A DNA stretch of 64,000 bases from Flavobacteriales bacterium (GTDB lineage: Bacteria; Bacteroidota; Bacteroidia; CAIKAF01). The stretch covers positions 284,016 through 348,015 of the forward strand of contig JAGYKD010000001.1 in NCBI GenBank assembly GCA_018401695.1, read 5' to 3'. The notes below the pieces were generated by a model that was not told the DNA's origin, did no database searches, and saw only the letters and a program-made list of their open reading frames with translations. Positions 43,435 to 53,385 of this stretch are shown here, one piece after another; position 1 is the stretch's first letter, and the number at the start of each line of letters is the position of its first letter. The position numbers were made by a program, and so were the translations under genes.

Positions 43435-46400
43435 CTAATCCAAGCCAGGAATCCGAATATAAAAGGTTGTTCCCCGATTGGTTTCGGTTTGGAATTTAAT
43501 GTCGCCGTCCATGTTCTCAATAATGGTCTTGGTCATGGCCAATCCCAATCCCATGCCGGAACCTTTTGTGGTAAAATTCGGGGTAAAAATGCGGTCACGG
43601 ATTTCTTCAGGAATACCGGCACCGTTGTCGGAAATCTCCACCCAAAAATAGCGGTCGCGTCGGTACAAACTCACCTCTACCCTTCCGTCCCGATCTGCGG
43701 GTATGGCTTGTATGGCGTTGCGCACCACGTTGTTGAACACCCGCAACATTTGGTCACGATCTACCAGCACGCGGGCACTTTTGGGCATGTTTCCCCTATG
43801 GATTTGGACTTCTTCCTCGTTGGTTTGGAAAAATTCCAAAACATTCTCTAAAATTTCCTTTAAATCGGCCTCCGACTTTCGGGTTTCGGGCAATTTGGCG
43901 AAATAACTAAATTCACTGGCAATAGCAGAAAGGGTTTCAATTTGTTCCAGCATGGCATCTCGAAACCGGTGCAATCGAGCGTCGAAATCAGGTTTGCCGT
44001 CATCCCAGGCTTTAAGGAGATATTGCACACTTAATTTCATGGGGGTCAAAGGATTTTTAACCTCATGAGCTACTTGGCGTGCCATTTCTTTCCAAGCACT
44101 TTCGCGTTCGGAACTGGCCAACAATTCAGCCGACATTTCCAGCTCGCGAACCATTCGATTGTATTCTTCCACCAAACTGCCAATTTCATCGTTGGCCTGG
44201 TAGTCGATGATTTCGTTTTTGCGTCCCAAACGCAATTGCCCAATTTTCTCTTGCAAAATGCTCAGGGGTCCTGTAAGTTGATTGGCAATTAACAAGCTCA
44301 CCACCATAGAAGCGACAATGAGGAGGGAATAAATATTGATAAGGGCCAGCAAAGAGGAGGACAATTCCTCCCGTAAATCTTTTTGCCTTAAAAAATAAGG
44401 AAGGTTCACATAGGCCTGTACATCGCCCGAACGATCGCGGTAAGCGGCATAGGCTGATAAATATTCAAAATCCCCAATACGTTCGCCATGCAAAAAGCGC
44501 GGCTGGCGTTCTTTCACCAAACTGCGGTAGGCAAGGGGGTGCATTTGCCGGGAAATAAGGCCCTCGTTGTAAATGGCTTCGCGCGAGCTGGCCATTAAAT
44601 TTCCATCGGCATGGTATAAATTAATATCGGAAAAGAAAATATTGGAATACCGCGTTAGTAAATAATTTAGCTCTTCTCTAGGAAAATAGCTTAGGTGTTC
44701 GCCTTGCAACTCGCTTTTAAGTTCCGACAAAATAGAATTCACCTTCTCTTCAATGGTGGCTTTATTTTTGCGATTAAACTCTCGGTTAATATAATCGCTG
44801 ATTCCCAAACCCACCAAAACCAAGGATACCAGCAGAATCAATAAAATGGTGAGTTGAATTCTGCCTTTAAGGCTAAATCGAATTTTTTGACCGGGATTGT
44901 AAAAATAGTAGCGATACACGAAGTACAAAAAGAGCAAAGCACTGAAGTACAGCAGCAAATAGGCAAATGGGTTTAGCACATCCAAAAACCTGGGGTGCGG
45001 TTTTGAAACGACCATCAATTTATCCTTGCCGGACGACCGGTTCACCAAATGATTAAAGCCTTTTCCATCAAAGAAATACAAGTCGCCGCCTTGCAAATTG
45101 AGTTGTCCGGCATGTAAGGGATAGTTAAAATCGCCACCGGAGACATTCAAACGGCCAAATTTGTAAGTTGCATAGCTATATCCTCCCAAATTTACCGGCC
45201 GAGTTACTGCCCTGTCGAGCAGTAGTTCGGGGAAACCGGTGACCTGGGTAACCATTTTTGAAATAAACTCCAGGTAAATAAACTTGCGAAGGGTGTCTTT
45301 CTGGCTTAGCATTTCAACTGGAATGCGCGCCAAATAGTTTACTTTGCCATAATCGTTGTCTATAAAAAAAAGAAACTCACTGGCGGTTGGTTTTCCCTTC
45401 TCCGAAATGGCCTGCTCATACATGGCCAAATCCGGGTCTGCCTCTAACGGATTCACCTCATACTCCAAAAGCTCCTCCTCCGAAAAAGGCATGATAACCA
45501 AGGCATATTTGGACCAATAGCCTGAAAAGTATTTTTGGGCAATCCGTTCAAAAAACTCGTAAGGATAGGTTCGGTCGTAACTGAACAAATGGTGCCGTAC
45601 CACTTGATCTTGAGCAATGCCCCGGGCCAATTCCCGAAATAAAAACTCGGACACGTGGTCCTGTTCCTCGGCAATCTTAAGGGCCAGCACTTGCCTCTGT
45701 TGTTTTTCTTTACCGGCATTGAGTTGCCAAAGCATATAGGTGGCAAAACCCGAAAACAGGACGATGGCCGGAGCAAAAGCATAAAAATCCATACGGATAC
45801 GGGGCCTAAAATGCAGCCACATAACCGACAAATAAATCAAATACGGCAACAACAAACCCGGTAAATCCAAGTCGTCGGCCCAATAGCCTAGAGCACCCAC
45901 ACTTGCAAAAGGCAACAGGGTTAAAGCCGCAGCAAAGCCAAAGCGAGTTCCTGAAGCCCTGGCCAGCATCTTGGAGCAAAAATGAATAATAATAAAGTAG
46001 TCGACCAGGAGCAGTGTAATAAGCGTAAAGCCCATAAAAGAATAAAGGCTCAAATCCAAAATATTGGACAAGTCAAAACTGATGCTTGAATCAAAAATTA
46101 AGGTCCGCATCAAATGGTGTATAGCATAAGAAAAAGCCGCGGCAATGCTTCCAAAGAGCAAAACCCACCAAGGCTTAGCGCGGTAGTCGCCCGGTCTAAA
46201 CCGGAATTTGCTAAAGCTGGTAAATATCAATCCCAATACCGCTGTGAGCAAAAGCACATGCAAAAAAAAGTCACCTAAGCTGGGCAACCAGCGGCTGCTG
46301 GCAAAATACTCGGGGTCAAATAGCGGTAAATCGTAAAGCACCCGAGGGCTCCTAAACTGTATGTTGGCCCAGCGAAGCAAGGTAACCACAGCTACGAACA

Positions 46401-47151
46401 AGGCCAGGTGCAATGCCGGCCGTTTTCTAAAAAAGCGCAGCTGCCGCAATGCATACAAGCCATAAAGCATGCACAAAATGGCCAGCAAATACATAAGGCC
46501 GGCGGCAAAGGGAAATCGCAAATTGCCTTCTTGCCCGGGGTCAAAAATCAAGCTAAACAAAAAAGCACCATCCGCTCGGGTAACATGAAACTTCGAATCT
46601 GTGGGATCAAGACTCAAACGTACGCTATGGTCGGCATCAAAACCCGGTGCAAATCGGTCTTTTAAGAACTCATTGTTTATAAAATAGTCCTGTTTTAACA
46701 AAATTAACCCCAGCAACAGTCGCGGGCCATCGCGCATGCGCACCACTCGGTACCAACCGTTGCGGAGTTTCATTACATCCAGTAAAAAATCGTCGTCAAA
46801 GTTCAAAAATGGAAGAGGCACTCCGGAAGTAGACCAATATGCCAAACTGTCGTTTTGGTAAGCGAAAAGCGCAATGCCTTCTTCTTCCATAAGATTTGAA
46901 GCAACCACTGAACCCGGGAATTTCCCCCCTTGTAGGCTCGCATTCAAATCCTCCAGCAACGTCTTGGCTAGCGCCTCTTTTTGGTGTAAGACCGACCTAA
47001 ACTCCAAAGTCTTCTCTACAAAATAAAGCGGAGTCTTGCGGGCCGACAAAAAGTACAAGGCCAAACCTAAAAACACAACCATGCCTGCCAAGGCCAAAAG
47101 TACCGCCGAGGGAGACCGAAAAAACGTGCGTCGGCTGGCCTCCTGTTTCAT
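43435..47151 (-). CDS. Very large multi-pass sensor histidine kinase
   Basis: 1238 residues. The N-terminal half has about ten hydrophobic segments around a first exposed loop; a second large exposed region (~500-780) follows; further helices lead to a HAMP domain (LIANQLTGPLSILQEKIG) near residue 970. The kinase core has the H-box RQVAHEVKNPLTPMKLSVQY with phospho-accepting His near 1028, N-box NNVVRNAIQAIP, G-boxes ISDNGAGIPEEIRDRIF and TKGSGMGLGLAMTK. The HExxNPLTP pattern is of the NtrY type. No response regulator gene is adjacent. It overlaps the upstream 110-residue gene by 4 bp (ATGA), so they are translationally coupled. Confidence 0.9.
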   Translation of the reverse strand: MKQEASRRTFFRSPSAVLLALAGMVVFLGLALYFLSARKTPLYFVEKTLEFRSVLHQKEALAKTLLEDLNASLQGGKFPGSVVASNLMEEEGIALFAYQNDSLAYWSTSGVPLPFLNFDDDFLLDVMKLRNGWYRVVRMRDGPRLLLGLILLKQDYFINNEFLKDRFAPGFDADHSVRLSLDPTDSKFHVTRADGAFLFSLIFDPGQEGNLRFPFAAGLMYLLAILCMLYGLYALRQLRFFRKRPALHLALFVAVVTLLRWANIQFRSPRVLYDLPLFDPEYFASSRWLPSLGDFFLHVLLLTAVLGLIFTSFSKFRFRPGDYRAKPWWVLLFGSIAAAFSYAIHHLMRTLIFDSSISFDLSNILDLSLYSFMGFTLITLLLVDYFIIIHFCSKMLARASGTRFGFAAALTLLPFASVGALGYWADDLDLPGLLLPYLIYLSVMWLHFRPRIRMDFYAFAPAIVLFSGFATYMLWQLNAGKEKQQRQVLALKIAEEQDHVSEFLFRELARGIAQDQVVRHHLFSYDRTYPYEFFERIAQKYFSGYWSKYALVIMPFSEEELLEYEVNPLEADPDLAMYEQAISEKGKPTASEFLFFIDNDYGKVNYLARIPVEMLSQKDTLRKFIYLEFISKMVTQVTGFPELLLDRAVTRPVNLGGYSYATYKFGRLNVSGGDFNYPLHAGQLNLQGGDLYFFDGKGFNHLVNRSSGKDKLMVVSKPHPRFLDVLNPFAYLLLYFSALLFLYFVYRYYFYNPGQKIRFSLKGRIQLTILLILLVSLVLVGLGISDYINREFNRKNKATIEEKVNSILSELKSELQGEHLSYFPREELNYLLTRYSNIFFSDINLYHADGNLMASSREAIYNEGLISRQMHPLAYRSLVKERQPRFLHGERIGDFEYLSAYAAYRDRSGDVQAYVNLPYFLRQKDLREELSSSLLALINIYSLLIVASMVVSLLIANQLTGPLSILQEKIGQLRLGRKNEIIDYQANDEIGSLVEEYNRMVRELEMSAELLASSERESAWKEMARQVAHEVKNPLTPMKLSVQYLLKAWDDGKPDFDARLHRFRDAMLEQIETLSAIASEFSYFAKLPETRKSEADLKEILENVLEFFQTNEEEVQIHRGNMPKSARVLVDRDQMLRVFNNVVRNAIQAIPADRDGRVEVSLYRRDRYFWVEISDNGAGIPEEIRDRIFTPNFTTKGSGMGLGLAMTKTIIENMDGDIKFQTETNRGTTFYIRIPGLD

Positions 47152-47480
47152 GCCATGCTAAACTTAAAACGCAGCAATACCTTGAGCAAAGTACGCCGCA
47201 GGATAGCATCGGCAAGAGCTTCAGCCTCCAAAGGCGCCGGCTCCGGCACATCCACAGCATACAAACACTGCCACAAAGCATCGCCGGATTGACTCAAGGC
47301 CTTCTCCAAGTAAGGCAGCAGTTGCTCCTTAAAACTTGGCACAGCATCGCCCGCCTCCGCAGGCAGACTAAGCGCCACTCCTAGCACACCCAAGTCTTTG
47401 TTCAACTGTGCCCACCAAGCCTCCAGTAGTTGCTCCGGAGCGCTTTGCGCCCAAAGTTCAGGGAGCGTCATTTCCTCCAT
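47148..47480 (-). CDS. Small acidic helical protein coupled to the sensor kinase
   Basis: 110 residues: MEEMTLPELWAQSAPEQLLE, AWWAQLNKDLGVLGVALSLP, then a Glu/Ala-rich helical C-terminus ending RRTLLKVLLRFKFSMA. No signal peptide or membrane segment. Its stop overlaps the kinase start (ATGA at 47151-47148). I recognise no family. It could be a cytosolic partner or regulator of the kinase, based only on coupling. Confidence 0.65.
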   Translation of the reverse strand: MEEMTLPELWAQSAPEQLLEAWWAQLNKDLGVLGVALSLPAEAGDAVPSFKEQLLPYLEKALSQSGDALWQCLYAVDVPEPAPLEAEALADAILRRTLLKVLLRFKFSMA

Positions 47481-47534
47481 TGCGTAAAAATACGAAATAT
47501 GCAGCCGCTTCCCACAGGGCGTATTTGAAGCAGA

Positions 47535-47720
47535 AGCTTGTGTTTTTGGGCGGCTTTTCCTGCCCTTCCTATTACGCTTCGGCCTCCGGGCCCACAGGGC
47601 TAGGCGGTGCGTGGTCCTCCCGAAACATCGGTAGGCCTCCGCCCGCCAAGCCCTGTGGGCCCGCAGTCCTGCAGGGTAACCGGTCGGTCAGGGCCGCGGG
47701 TGCATCTATATTCCCGAAAA
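47535..47720 (-). repeat. GC-rich structured element, minus orientation
   Basis: A very strong hairpin: arms GGGCCCACAGGGCT (47588-47601) and AGCCCTGTGGGCCC (47649-47662), extended by GGCGG/CCGCC. On the minus strand the loop carries GGAGGACCACGCACCGCC, and the element ends AAGCCGCCCAAAAAC. The rest of 47721-47990 has no gene. Confidence 0.7.
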
Positions 47721-47990
47721 CACCACCGCCGTTTCATAGCTTACCACTTTCGCACACCTAAGCCCAAAATGGAGCAAAACTTCGGTGGATTTAGGTATTA
47801 TTTTCCTGCAATACGTTAAGGTCAACGATAAAGGAATAGCTGAAGAACAAAGGTCTAACTATCATAATTTCAATTATCTAAATAGAATTAACAGCTGTTT
47901 ATTGAAAACCAAAAGGGAAAGCGAGGCTAAACAGACCGAAAAAGCAGGAGTTTTGAGCAATTCAAGGCGCCCATTCCACGTTGTTTTATC

Positions 47991-48030
47991 AACAATGTGG
48001 TAAAATGTGGTACAAAGTGGGAGAAGGTGT
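47991..48030 (+). promoter_or_regulatory. Probable MraZ operator: four direct 10-bp repeats
   Basis: AACAATGTGG, TAAAATGTGG, TACAAAGTGG, GAGAAGGTGT stand in register every 10 bp, ending 33 bp before the mraZ ATG. MraZ is known to bind direct repeats spaced one helical turn apart upstream of its own gene (TGGGN repeats in E. coli, AAAGTG-like repeats in mollicutes). A TATTTTTA box (48042-48049) lies just after them, so bound MraZ would cover the -33 region and could repress the dcw operon. Confidence 0.75.
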
Positions 48031-48063
48031 CAAATCTTCCTTATTTTTACCACAACAAATAGT

Positions 48064-48537
48064 ATGGCGCATTTTATAGGAGAACATAGTGGTAAGGCAG
48101 ATGCCAAAGGACGGGTAATGTTCCCGGCCGTTTTCCGGAAGCAATTGGCCGGGGAAGGGCAGGAGGAATTTGTCATTAACCGTGGCTTTGAAGCCTGTCT
48201 GGTGCTCTACCCCCGCAAGGAGTGGGACGAAATAAGCGCGAAGCTCCAAGCGCTCAACGCGTTTAAAAAAGAAAATCGCCTGTTTATTCGCCAGTTCAAC
48301 AATGGCGCCACTCCGGTTCAACTGGACAGTGCCGGGCGAATGTTAATTCCCAAAGAGCTCATGCGCTATGCCGGCATTCAATCTGAGCTCGTATTTGCAG
48401 CCAACGGCAACAAAATCGAACTCTGGGCCAAAGACCATTACGAGGAAATGATGCAAATCGATCCCGATGAATTCGCCAACCTCGCCGAAAGGGTCATGGG
48501 AAATATGGATAACACCAACGGAAACGATGTGCCATGA
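48064..48537 (+). CDS. mraZ: Transcriptional regulator MraZ
   Basis: 157 residues from the ATG at 48064 (MAHFIGEHSGKADAKGRVMF); the frame is open further upstream but that part overlaps the operator. Two AbrB-like halves, each with the DxxGR signature: GKADAKGRVMFPAVFRK and VQLDSAGRMLIPKELMRYAG. MraZ forms large rings that bind repeated sites and control the dcw operon. First gene of the 13-gene run; it overlaps rsmH by 4 bp (ATGA). Confidence 0.95.
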   Translation: MAHFIGEHSGKADAKGRVMFPAVFRKQLAGEGQEEFVINRGFEACLVLYPRKEWDEISAKLQALNAFKKENRLFIRQFNNGATPVQLDSAGRMLIPKELMRYAGIQSELVFAANGNKIELWAKDHYEEMMQIDPDEFANLAERVMGNMDNTNGNDVP

Positions 48538-49451
48538 TGCCCGAATCTACCTATCATCGACCCGTCTTGGCAAACACGTGCATAGAACATTTGGTGCATA
48601 AGCCCAATGGCCGCTATGCCGACCTTACTTTTGGAGGAGGCGGGCACAGCAAAGGCATTCTTGAAGCTCTTGGACCCGAAGGACGATTGGCAGCCTTTGA
48701 TCAAGATCCGGATGCCAAAGCCAATGCCCCTAAAAACGATATACGGTTCCGCTTTTTTGACACCAACTTTAGATTCTTTCACCGATTTCTGAGCATGGAA
48801 GGCTGGCTGCCCCTCGATGGCATTCTGGCCGACCTTGGGGTTTCTTCTCACCAATTAGATGCACCCGAGCGGGGATTCACCTTTCGTCAAAATGCGGTAC
48901 TCGACATGCGCATGAATCCCCGTCAGGGTAAATCGGCCGCCCAATGGCTGGCAGAGGTGGAACCTAAAACCCTTACCGAAGTGCTGCGCAATTACGGCGA
49001 AATTAAAACCGCCAAACGCTTAAGCGACCGAATAGTACAAACAAGAGCTGTAGATCCCATGCAACATTCGGACCAACTCAAAGCTCTAGTGCAGGGACTT
49101 TGTCCACCCGACAAGGAAAACCGCTTCCTTGCACAAGTATTTCAAGCCATCCGTATAGCCATTAACGACGAAATGGGTGCGCTTAAAGAGATGCTGGAGG
49201 CCAGCGCTCAAGCATTAGCTCCCGGAGGCATTTTAGTCATCCTATCTTACCATTCATTGGAGGACCGACTGGTTAAGCACTTCCTACGTGCCGGCAATTG
49301 GGAGGGACGCGTTGAAACCGACCTCTATGGAAATCCCTTAGGCCCCTTTGACCTCATTACACGTAGTGCCATAAAAGCCGATGCTCAAGAGCAAAAAGAA
49401 AACCCCAGATCGCGCTCTGTAAGACTTAGAATTGCCCGAAAACGTCCATGA
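48534..49451 (+). CDS. rsmH: 16S rRNA m4C1402 methyltransferase
   Basis: 305 residues. Methylates N4 of C1402 in 16S rRNA using S-adenosylmethionine. SAM-binding loop ADLTFGGGGHSKGIL, then AFDQDPDAKA; ILADLGVSSHQLDAPERGFT with FRQNAVLDMRMN; C-terminal ILSYHSLEDRLVKHF. All are family landmarks. It overlaps mraZ and ftsL by ATGA. It starts at 48534, with an adjacent ATG at 48537. Confidence 0.97.
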   Translation: MMPESTYHRPVLANTCIEHLVHKPNGRYADLTFGGGGHSKGILEALGPEGRLAAFDQDPDAKANAPKNDIRFRFFDTNFRFFHRFLSMEGWLPLDGILADLGVSSHQLDAPERGFTFRQNAVLDMRMNPRQGKSAAQWLAEVEPKTLTEVLRNYGEIKTAKRLSDRIVQTRAVDPMQHSDQLKALVQGLCPPDKENRFLAQVFQAIRIAINDEMGALKEMLEASAQALAPGGILVILSYHSLEDRLVKHFLRAGNWEGRVETDLYGNPLGPFDLITRSAIKADAQEQKENPRSRSVRLRIARKRP

Positions 49452-49843
49452 AAAACACCTACCGAAATACCAGCAAAAAAAGTCGGAAAGCCCCGGATTC
49501 TAAGCGCCGCGAGCCCGGTGTATTTTGGCGCGTTTTGCAAGGAGAGTTTTTAGAAAAAAACCTCATTTTAAAACACCTTCCCTTTGTATTCTTCTTGGCA
49601 TTCCTTGGTATCCTCTATATCTCTGCCTCTTACTATGCCGTAAACCGAGTGCAAGATATTGACCGTTTGGAGGAAAGACTCAAAAACCTCAAAGCCGAAA
49701 GCATAGATTTAGAAAATCAGCTCATGGAGCAGTCCAAGAAATTCAACCTTAAAGAACGATTAGTAAGCCGCGGCTTAGAAATCCCAAAAACACCCCCCAG
49801 GGTATTGGACCTAAGCCCAGATAGCTTGGCAATGATGTATTAA
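49448..49843 (+). CDS. ftsL: FtsL-like divisome protein
   Basis: 131 residues. A basic cytoplasmic N-terminus (KNTYRNTSKKSRKAPDSKRR), one membrane helix at ~38-62 (LPFVFFLAFLGILYISASYY), and a coiled-coil periplasmic segment (RVQDIDRLEERLKNLKAESI). This matches the bitopic FtsL/DivIC type, and the position between rsmH and ftsI is the FtsL slot in dcw clusters. It probably forms a complex with FtsQ and an FtsB-like protein and activates FtsWI. Confidence 0.85.
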   Translation: MKNTYRNTSKKSRKAPDSKRREPGVFWRVLQGEFLEKNLILKHLPFVFFLAFLGILYISASYYAVNRVQDIDRLEERLKNLKAESIDLENQLMEQSKKFNLKERLVSRGLEIPKTPPRVLDLSPDSLAMMY

Positions 49844-49845
49844 CC

Positions 49846-51912
49846 ATGAGCAAAAAAGCCCAAATACAACGGAAAATGCAATTCCTTTACCTTTTTATGG
49901 TATTGGCAGGCATGGCTGTGTTTGGCCGGCTTATCCATATCCAATTTGTGCAAGGCCCCTATTGGAGAGATAAAGCTGCATCTCTAACCTCGGTCATGCA
50001 AAAAATCGAAGCGGCCAGAGGAAATATCATTGCCGACGATGGCAGCTACTTGGCTATATCTCTCCCCCAATACGAACTCCGAATGGACTTATTGGCTCCG
50101 GGCATTTCGGAAGAGTTGTTTAGGGAGGAACTCGATAGTTTGGCCATAGGACTCGCAAAAATTACCCGACAAAACAGTTACGGGCAATTCAAACAAAAAC
50201 TTAAAAACGCTCGATCCGAAGGAAATCGCTATTTATTGGTAGCAAAAGGACTCCGTTTCACTCAAATTAAAGAAATCCAAAAGCTCCCCATTCTAAATTT
50301 AGGGCGCAACAGCGGAGGCTGCATCATAGAATCCTACACCAGCCGCAAGAAGCCTTACGGTAGCCTGGCAGCACGTACCATTGGCAAACCCAATGAAGAA
50401 GGCCACGGGGTGGGTATTGAGCTAGCCTACGATTCCTACCTAAAAGGCAAAGAAGGGCTGCGCTTAATGGAAAAATTAAGCGGCAGCGTGTGGCGGCCGG
50501 CAGAATCCGAAAATACCATTGAACCCGAGGACGGCTTGGACATAGTTTCTACCATTCAGCCCGATATCCAAGAAGTAGTTCAATACGAATTGGCCTTTCA
50601 ATTGGCCAAAAACGATGCCGAACATGGTACTGCCGTTGTAATGGAAACAAAAACCGGCTACGTGCGTGCCATTGTTAATCTAATGCGGGGCAACGACGGC
50701 AAGTATTATGAGGCCTACAATTATGCTGTGGGAGAAAGCACAGAGCCTGGCTCCACCATGAAACTTATGACCATGTTGGCTCTTTTGGAGGATGGTCTCA
50801 TAAAATTGAGCGATTCTATTGAGACCGGTAATGGCAGATACGCCTTTTATGACCATGTGCTTAGGGACAGCAAGGAAGGAGGGCATGGCACCCTAACCAT
50901 TCAACACGCCTTTGAAGTAAGTTCAAATATTGCCATGGCACGGTTGGTTTGGGAAGCATATAAAGAACAACCGGATAGATTTATACAACACTTTAAGCGT
51001 TTGGGGCTAGACCAACCTATGGGCTTGGAAATTCCCGGAGAAGGAAAACCCTTGGTTAAATCTCCGGGCCATGAAACGTGGTCCGGTCTTACGCTTCCCA
51101 TGATGGCCATAGGCTACGAATTACAACACACCCCCCTTCATGTATTGGCATTGTACAATGCCATAGCAAATAATGGGACCATGATGAAACCCCTATTTGT
51201 GCAAGAAATTAGAAAAAGGGGCAAAACAGTAGAACGCTTTGAACCCTTGGTTTTGAATAAAAAAATCTGCTCCGAATCCACCCTTAAAGCACTTCAGCAA
51301 TTGCTCGAAGGGGTAGTAGAACATGGTACCGCCACGAACCTAAACGACCATGCCATAAGGATTGCCGGAAAAACCGGCACGGTGCGCATTGCCCAAGGAA
51401 CCGAAGGTTACCGAGTCGATGGCAACATTGCCTACAAAGCCAGTTTTTGTGGATACTTCCCCGCAGAAGACCCAAGCTACTCTTGCATGGTCATGGTTAG
51501 TAGTCCAAGCAAAGAGGGCTATTATGGCAATGTGGTAGCAGGGCCGGTTTTTAGGGCTGTTGCCGATCAAGTATATGCCTCTTCCTACAAAATCAACCGC
51601 TACCATTATGGGAAACCTGCGGAATTGGTAAGGAACAGACAAATTGCTGCCGCCTCCGGCGCTTATGAAGATTTAAACACCTTAAGCCGCAGCATGCGCC
51701 TGCAAATCGCCCGTATTGGGGACTTACCCCAAAACCCGGAACCCATTATGCCAAACCTTATTGGCCTAGGCGTGCGCGATGCGGTATTTGCCTGTGCGCA
51801 AAAAGGTTTGATTGCCAAAACCAATGGCCGAGGAAAAGTAGTAGAACAAAACCCCATACCGGGCACACCACTTCAAGAATCACAAATCGTTTATCTGAAG
51901 CTATCCTTATGA
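49846..51912 (+). CDS. ftsI: Division-specific penicillin-binding protein with PASTA domain
   Basis: 688 residues. Crosslinks septal peptidoglycan. One N-terminal membrane helix (LYLFMVLAGMAVFGRLI), the class B PBP dimer/pedestal region (EAARGNIIADDGSYLAISLP), then the transpeptidase motifs: STMK in GESTEPGSTMKLMTM with the active serine, SSN in VSSNIAMARLV, and KTG in IAGKTGTVRIAQG. A C-terminal PASTA domain (MPNLIGLGVRDAVFACAQKG, QNPIPGTPL) is present as in other Bacteroidota. The stop overlaps murE (ATGA). Confidence 0.95.
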   Translation: MSKKAQIQRKMQFLYLFMVLAGMAVFGRLIHIQFVQGPYWRDKAASLTSVMQKIEAARGNIIADDGSYLAISLPQYELRMDLLAPGISEELFREELDSLAIGLAKITRQNSYGQFKQKLKNARSEGNRYLLVAKGLRFTQIKEIQKLPILNLGRNSGGCIIESYTSRKKPYGSLAARTIGKPNEEGHGVGIELAYDSYLKGKEGLRLMEKLSGSVWRPAESENTIEPEDGLDIVSTIQPDIQEVVQYELAFQLAKNDAEHGTAVVMETKTGYVRAIVNLMRGNDGKYYEAYNYAVGESTEPGSTMKLMTMLALLEDGLIKLSDSIETGNGRYAFYDHVLRDSKEGGHGTLTIQHAFEVSSNIAMARLVWEAYKEQPDRFIQHFKRLGLDQPMGLEIPGEGKPLVKSPGHETWSGLTLPMMAIGYELQHTPLHVLALYNAIANNGTMMKPLFVQEIRKRGKTVERFEPLVLNKKICSESTLKALQQLLEGVVEHGTATNLNDHAIRIAGKTGTVRIAQGTEGYRVDGNIAYKASFCGYFPAEDPSYSCMVMVSSPSKEGYYGNVVAGPVFRAVADQVYASSYKINRYHYGKPAELVRNRQIAAASGAYEDLNTLSRSMRLQIARIGDLPQNPEPIMPNLIGLGVRDAVFACAQKGLIAKTNGRGKVVEQNPIPGTPLQESQIVYLKLSL

Positions 51913-53384
51913 AACTGCTGCGCGACCTTTTATTTAAAGCAGGCTTGGAGGAGGTACACGGCTCCACCAATTTGGCCGTGGAACAGCTTAGCGCAGATTC
52001 CAGAAACGTTAAAAAGAATGGACTCTATTGTGCCATACAGGGACTCAAAGCCGACGGCCATGCCTTTATTCACAAAGCCATAGAGGCAGGAGCAATTGCC
52101 GTTGTTTGCGAAACCCTTCCGGAACAAAAAGACCCAAAAGTCACCTATGTACGTGTAAAAAATTCAAGACAAGCCTGGGCTTGGATGGCCGCTAACTTTT
52201 ATGACCACCCATCCCACAAACTAAAACTTGTAGGCATTACCGGCACCAATGGAAAAACCTCTGTGGCTACAGGGCTATATCAGCTCTTTTCGCGGATGGG
52301 CTACCAAACAGGGCTTATATCTACCGTTGAAAATAAAATTGGGAACACCTCAGTTCCGGCTACACACACCACACCCGATGCCCTAGGCCTCAACCAACTC
52401 TTAAGTCAAATGCTGGCAGCCGGCATTACCCATTGCTTTATGGAGGTCAGCTCTCACGCCTTGGATCAGGCTAGGGTGGCGGGAATCCAATTTGCAGGAG
52501 CCATATTCACCAACATAAGTCACGACCACCTAGACTACCACAAAACCATGGACAACTACATCCGGGCCAAAAAACAGCTCTTCGACATGCTCCCGGAAAA
52601 CAGTTGGGCTCTGGTAAATGTAGATGATAAACGAGGCCCTGTGATGCTTCAAAATTGTAAATCCAAAGAACAAAAAGGATTTGGACTTATGCAGGCCACA
52701 GATTTCAAGGGTAAAATCATTGAAAACCTGCTGGGAGGGCTCTTTATGTCATTCAACCAAACCGAAGTGTCTACCCAATTCACCGGAACATTCAATGCCT
52801 ATAATTTGCTGGCCATATTTGGAGCAGCGCGGTTACTGGGCCAAGAAACCCAACATGTGCTTACCACCCTAAGCACCTTGCAACCACCACCAGGAAGGTT
52901 TCAGAGCATTTCAAGTCCAAATGGAGCCTCTGCCATTGTAGATTATGCCCATACTCCCGATGCGCTCGAGTCGGTGCTGCAAACCTTAAAAGAAACCATG
53001 TCCGCGCAAGGACGCATCCTTTGCGTAATCGGTTGCGGTGGCGACCGAGATCCAAGCAAAAGACCTCTAATGGGCAAAATTGCTGCCGGCTTGAGTCACA
53101 AAGCCATTCTTACATCGGACAATCCAAGAAGCGAGGATCCCATCAAGATTATTGAAGAAATGCAGGCAGAGCTTACCATTGAAGAAAAAATCAAATGTCT
53201 GACCATCCCATCGCGGCAAGAGGCGATTTCCGCAGCCTGCCGTTTAACAGAACCCGGCGATGTGGTGCTTATTGCAGGTAAAGGCCATGAAACCTACCAG
53301 GAAATTAAGGGGGAACGCCATCATTTTGACGATGTTGAAGAAGTTAAACGAGCCTTTGGCTTACTAAACCCAAAGGAGGACTAA
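51909..53384 (+). CDS. murE: UDP-MurNAc-tripeptide ligase (meso-DAP adding)
   Basis: 491 residues. Adds the third amino acid to UDP-MurNAc-L-Ala-D-Glu using ATP. ATP loop [16 protein letters not shown]; central [11 protein letters not shown] and [13 protein letters not shown]; substrate-choice motif [10 protein letters not shown]. The DNPR sequence is the known mark for meso-diaminopimelate rather than lysine, so the organism should have a DAP-type peptidoglycan. 1 bp separates it from mraY. Confidence 0.97.
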   Translation: MKLLRDLLFKAGLEEVHGSTNLAVEQLSADSRNVKKNGLYCAIQGLKADGHAFIHKAIEAGAIAVVCETLPEQKDPKVTYVRVKNSRQAWAWMAANFYDHPSHKLKLVGITGTNGKTSVATGLYQLFSRMGYQTGLISTVENKIGNTSVPATHTTPDALGLNQLLSQMLAAGITHCFMEVSSHALDQARVAGIQFAGAIFTNISHDHLDYHKTMDNYIRAKKQLFDMLPENSWALVNVDDKRGPVMLQNCKSKEQKGFGLMQATDFKGKIIENLLGGLFMSFNQTEVSTQFTGTFNAYNLLAIFGAARLLGQETQHVLTTLSTLQPPPGRFQSISSPNGASAIVDYAHTPDALESVLQTLKETMSAQGRILCVIGCGGDRDPSKRPLMGKIAAGLSHKAILTSDNPRSEDPIKIIEEMQAELTIEEKIKCLTIPSRQEAISAACRLTEPGDVVLIAGKGHETYQEIKGERHHFDDVEEVKRAFGLLNPKED

Positions 53385-53385
53385 T

